A model generated the notes under the pieces. That model did no database searches and had not been told where the DNA came from. It saw only the letters and a list, made by a program, of their open reading frames with translations. From contig JAGQQB010000200.1 of NCBI GenBank assembly GCA_020426425.1, forward strand, positions 1 to 6,772: a stretch of DNA of 6,772 nucleotides. Reading direction: 5' to 3'. Of the stretch, positions 6,129 through 6,772 are shown one piece after another. The stretch is from Planctomycetaceae bacterium. GTDB taxonomy: Bacteria > Planctomycetota > Planctomycetia > Planctomycetales > Planctomycetaceae. How positions within the stretch are numbered: the first letter of the stretch is position 1; each line of letters starts with the position of its first letter. The position numbers and the translations under genes were made by a program.

Positions 6129-6772
6129 ATGCGTTGCCTCGCCTTCTCGCTCGCGCTACTGTGCTCGTCCACTGTCCTGATTGCCGCCGATGATGTGGGG
6201 CCGGTCTACACCGACCCGGCCATGGTCGACGCGGACTATGCACTGCAAGGGGAGTATCGAGGATATCAACGACCGCAGGTCTCGGCCCGTAGTTCAACAC
6301 CGATCGGTTTGCAGGTGATCGCGCTGGGCGAGGGCAAGTTCGCGGCGACGAAGTACTACGGCGGATTGCCGGGGCAGGGCTGGTACGGAGGACAGCGATA
6401 TGAGCTTCAGGGAGAACGCAGCGGCGATTTGCTGCGACTGTCGGGCGGTCAGTACGACATGGAAATCCTTGATGGCCGGGGCCGAGTTCTTGCCAAAGAC
6501 GGACGCGAGTCGGGGTACCTCGAACGGGTCGAGCGTGTCAGTCCCACAATGGGGGCACCAGCACCGCAAGGGGCGATTGTTTTGTTCGACGGCAAGAATG
6601 CCGATCTGTTCAAAGATGCGAAGCTGACCGACGACGGTCTGTTGCTGGCTGGGACAGAAACGGTGCATCCTTATGCCGACTTCCGTCTGCATGCTGAGTT
6701 TCGCATCCCCTACAAGCCGATGGCTCGTGGACAGGGACGCGGCAATAGTGGCTTCTATCTCCAGAGCCGCTA
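6129..6772 (+). CDS. Secreted DUF1080 (3-keto-disaccharide hydrolase-like) protein, 3' end outside the window
   Basis: The first 214 codons of a longer gene are visible and stay open to the window edge. Residues 1-20 form a typical signal peptide with a hydrophobic core (LAFSLALLCSSTVLIA) and probable cleavage after Ala20, before Asp-Asp. Cys12 is not in a good lipobox because Leu precedes it, so a lipoprotein is unlikely. Residues about 30-140 form an N-terminal beta-rich module (ADYALQGEYRG, LQVIALGEGKF, YYGGLPGQGW) that I associate with planctomycete DUF1080 proteins. From about residue 148 the DUF1080 domain begins (IVLFDGKN at 150-157), followed by YADFRLHAEFRIP and GNSGFYLQSR (205-214), the hallmark start of this jelly-roll family. 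Members are linked to glycoside or 3-keto-sugar breakdown; the exact substrate is unknown. No Shine-Dalgarno precedes the ATG, which is chosen because it gives the signal peptide. Confidence 0.9.
   Translation, partial: MRCLAFSLALLCSSTVLIAADDVGPVYTDPAMVDADYALQGEYRGYQRPQVSARSSTPIGLQVIALGEGKFAATKYYGGLPGQGWYGGQRYELQGERSGDLLRLSGGQYDMEILDGRGRVLAKDGRESGYLERVERVSPTMGAPAPQGAIVLFDGKNADLFKDAKLTDDGLLLAGTETVHPYADFRLHAEFRIPYKPMARGQGRGNSGFYLQSR

Noticed and set aside
6129..6188. Lipoprotein signal for the DUF1080 protein because of Cys12
   Set aside because: The residue before Cys12 is Leu rather than Gly, Ala or Ser, and the hydrophobic core continues past it to a normal AA cleavage site.

Overview
The window looks like chromosomal DNA from a planctomycete (Planctomycetota, probably Planctomycetales). 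This is inferred from the high GC content, long intergenic gaps, mostly absent Shine-Dalgarno sequences, and protein types I associate with that phylum: a planctomycete-style Hsp70, a squalene-cyclase-like toroid protein, a DUF1080 secreted protein and a CGDC thioredoxin. No similarity search could be run.

Layout: all four genes I accept lie on the + strand and are separated by 195 to 367 bases, so they look like individually transcribed neighbours rather than a tight operon. Bases 1-339 are non-coding. Bases 340-1164 encode a membrane-anchored or secreted protein with a very charged Asp/Arg-rich middle and a compact C-terminal domain. After a 367-base gap comes the main gene (1532-5134, 1200 aa). 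It joins a complete Hsp70 ATPase and beta-type substrate-binding region to a Pro/Ala/Ser/Thr-rich linker, one transmembrane helix and a C-terminal alpha/alpha-toroid of the prenyltransferase/squalene-oxidase repeat type. A thioredoxin-fold protein with a CGDC active site follows (5330-5887). The 5' part of a secreted DUF1080 (3-keto-disaccharide hydrolase-like) gene runs off the right edge (6129-6772+).

The most interesting object is the Hsp70-TM-toroid fusion. By the positive-inside rule the ATPase should sit in the cytoplasm and the toroid outside the inner membrane, in one continuous chain. ATPase residues are preserved. The canonical Hsp70 interdomain linker and helical lid are not recognisable, and the toroid lacks the DXDD acid motif of squalene-hopene cyclase. 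This suggests a transmembrane sensor, tether or scaffold rather than a conventional chaperone or terpene cyclase; that functional reading is inference. No RNA genes, CRISPR arrays, insertion sequences or integration signatures were seen.
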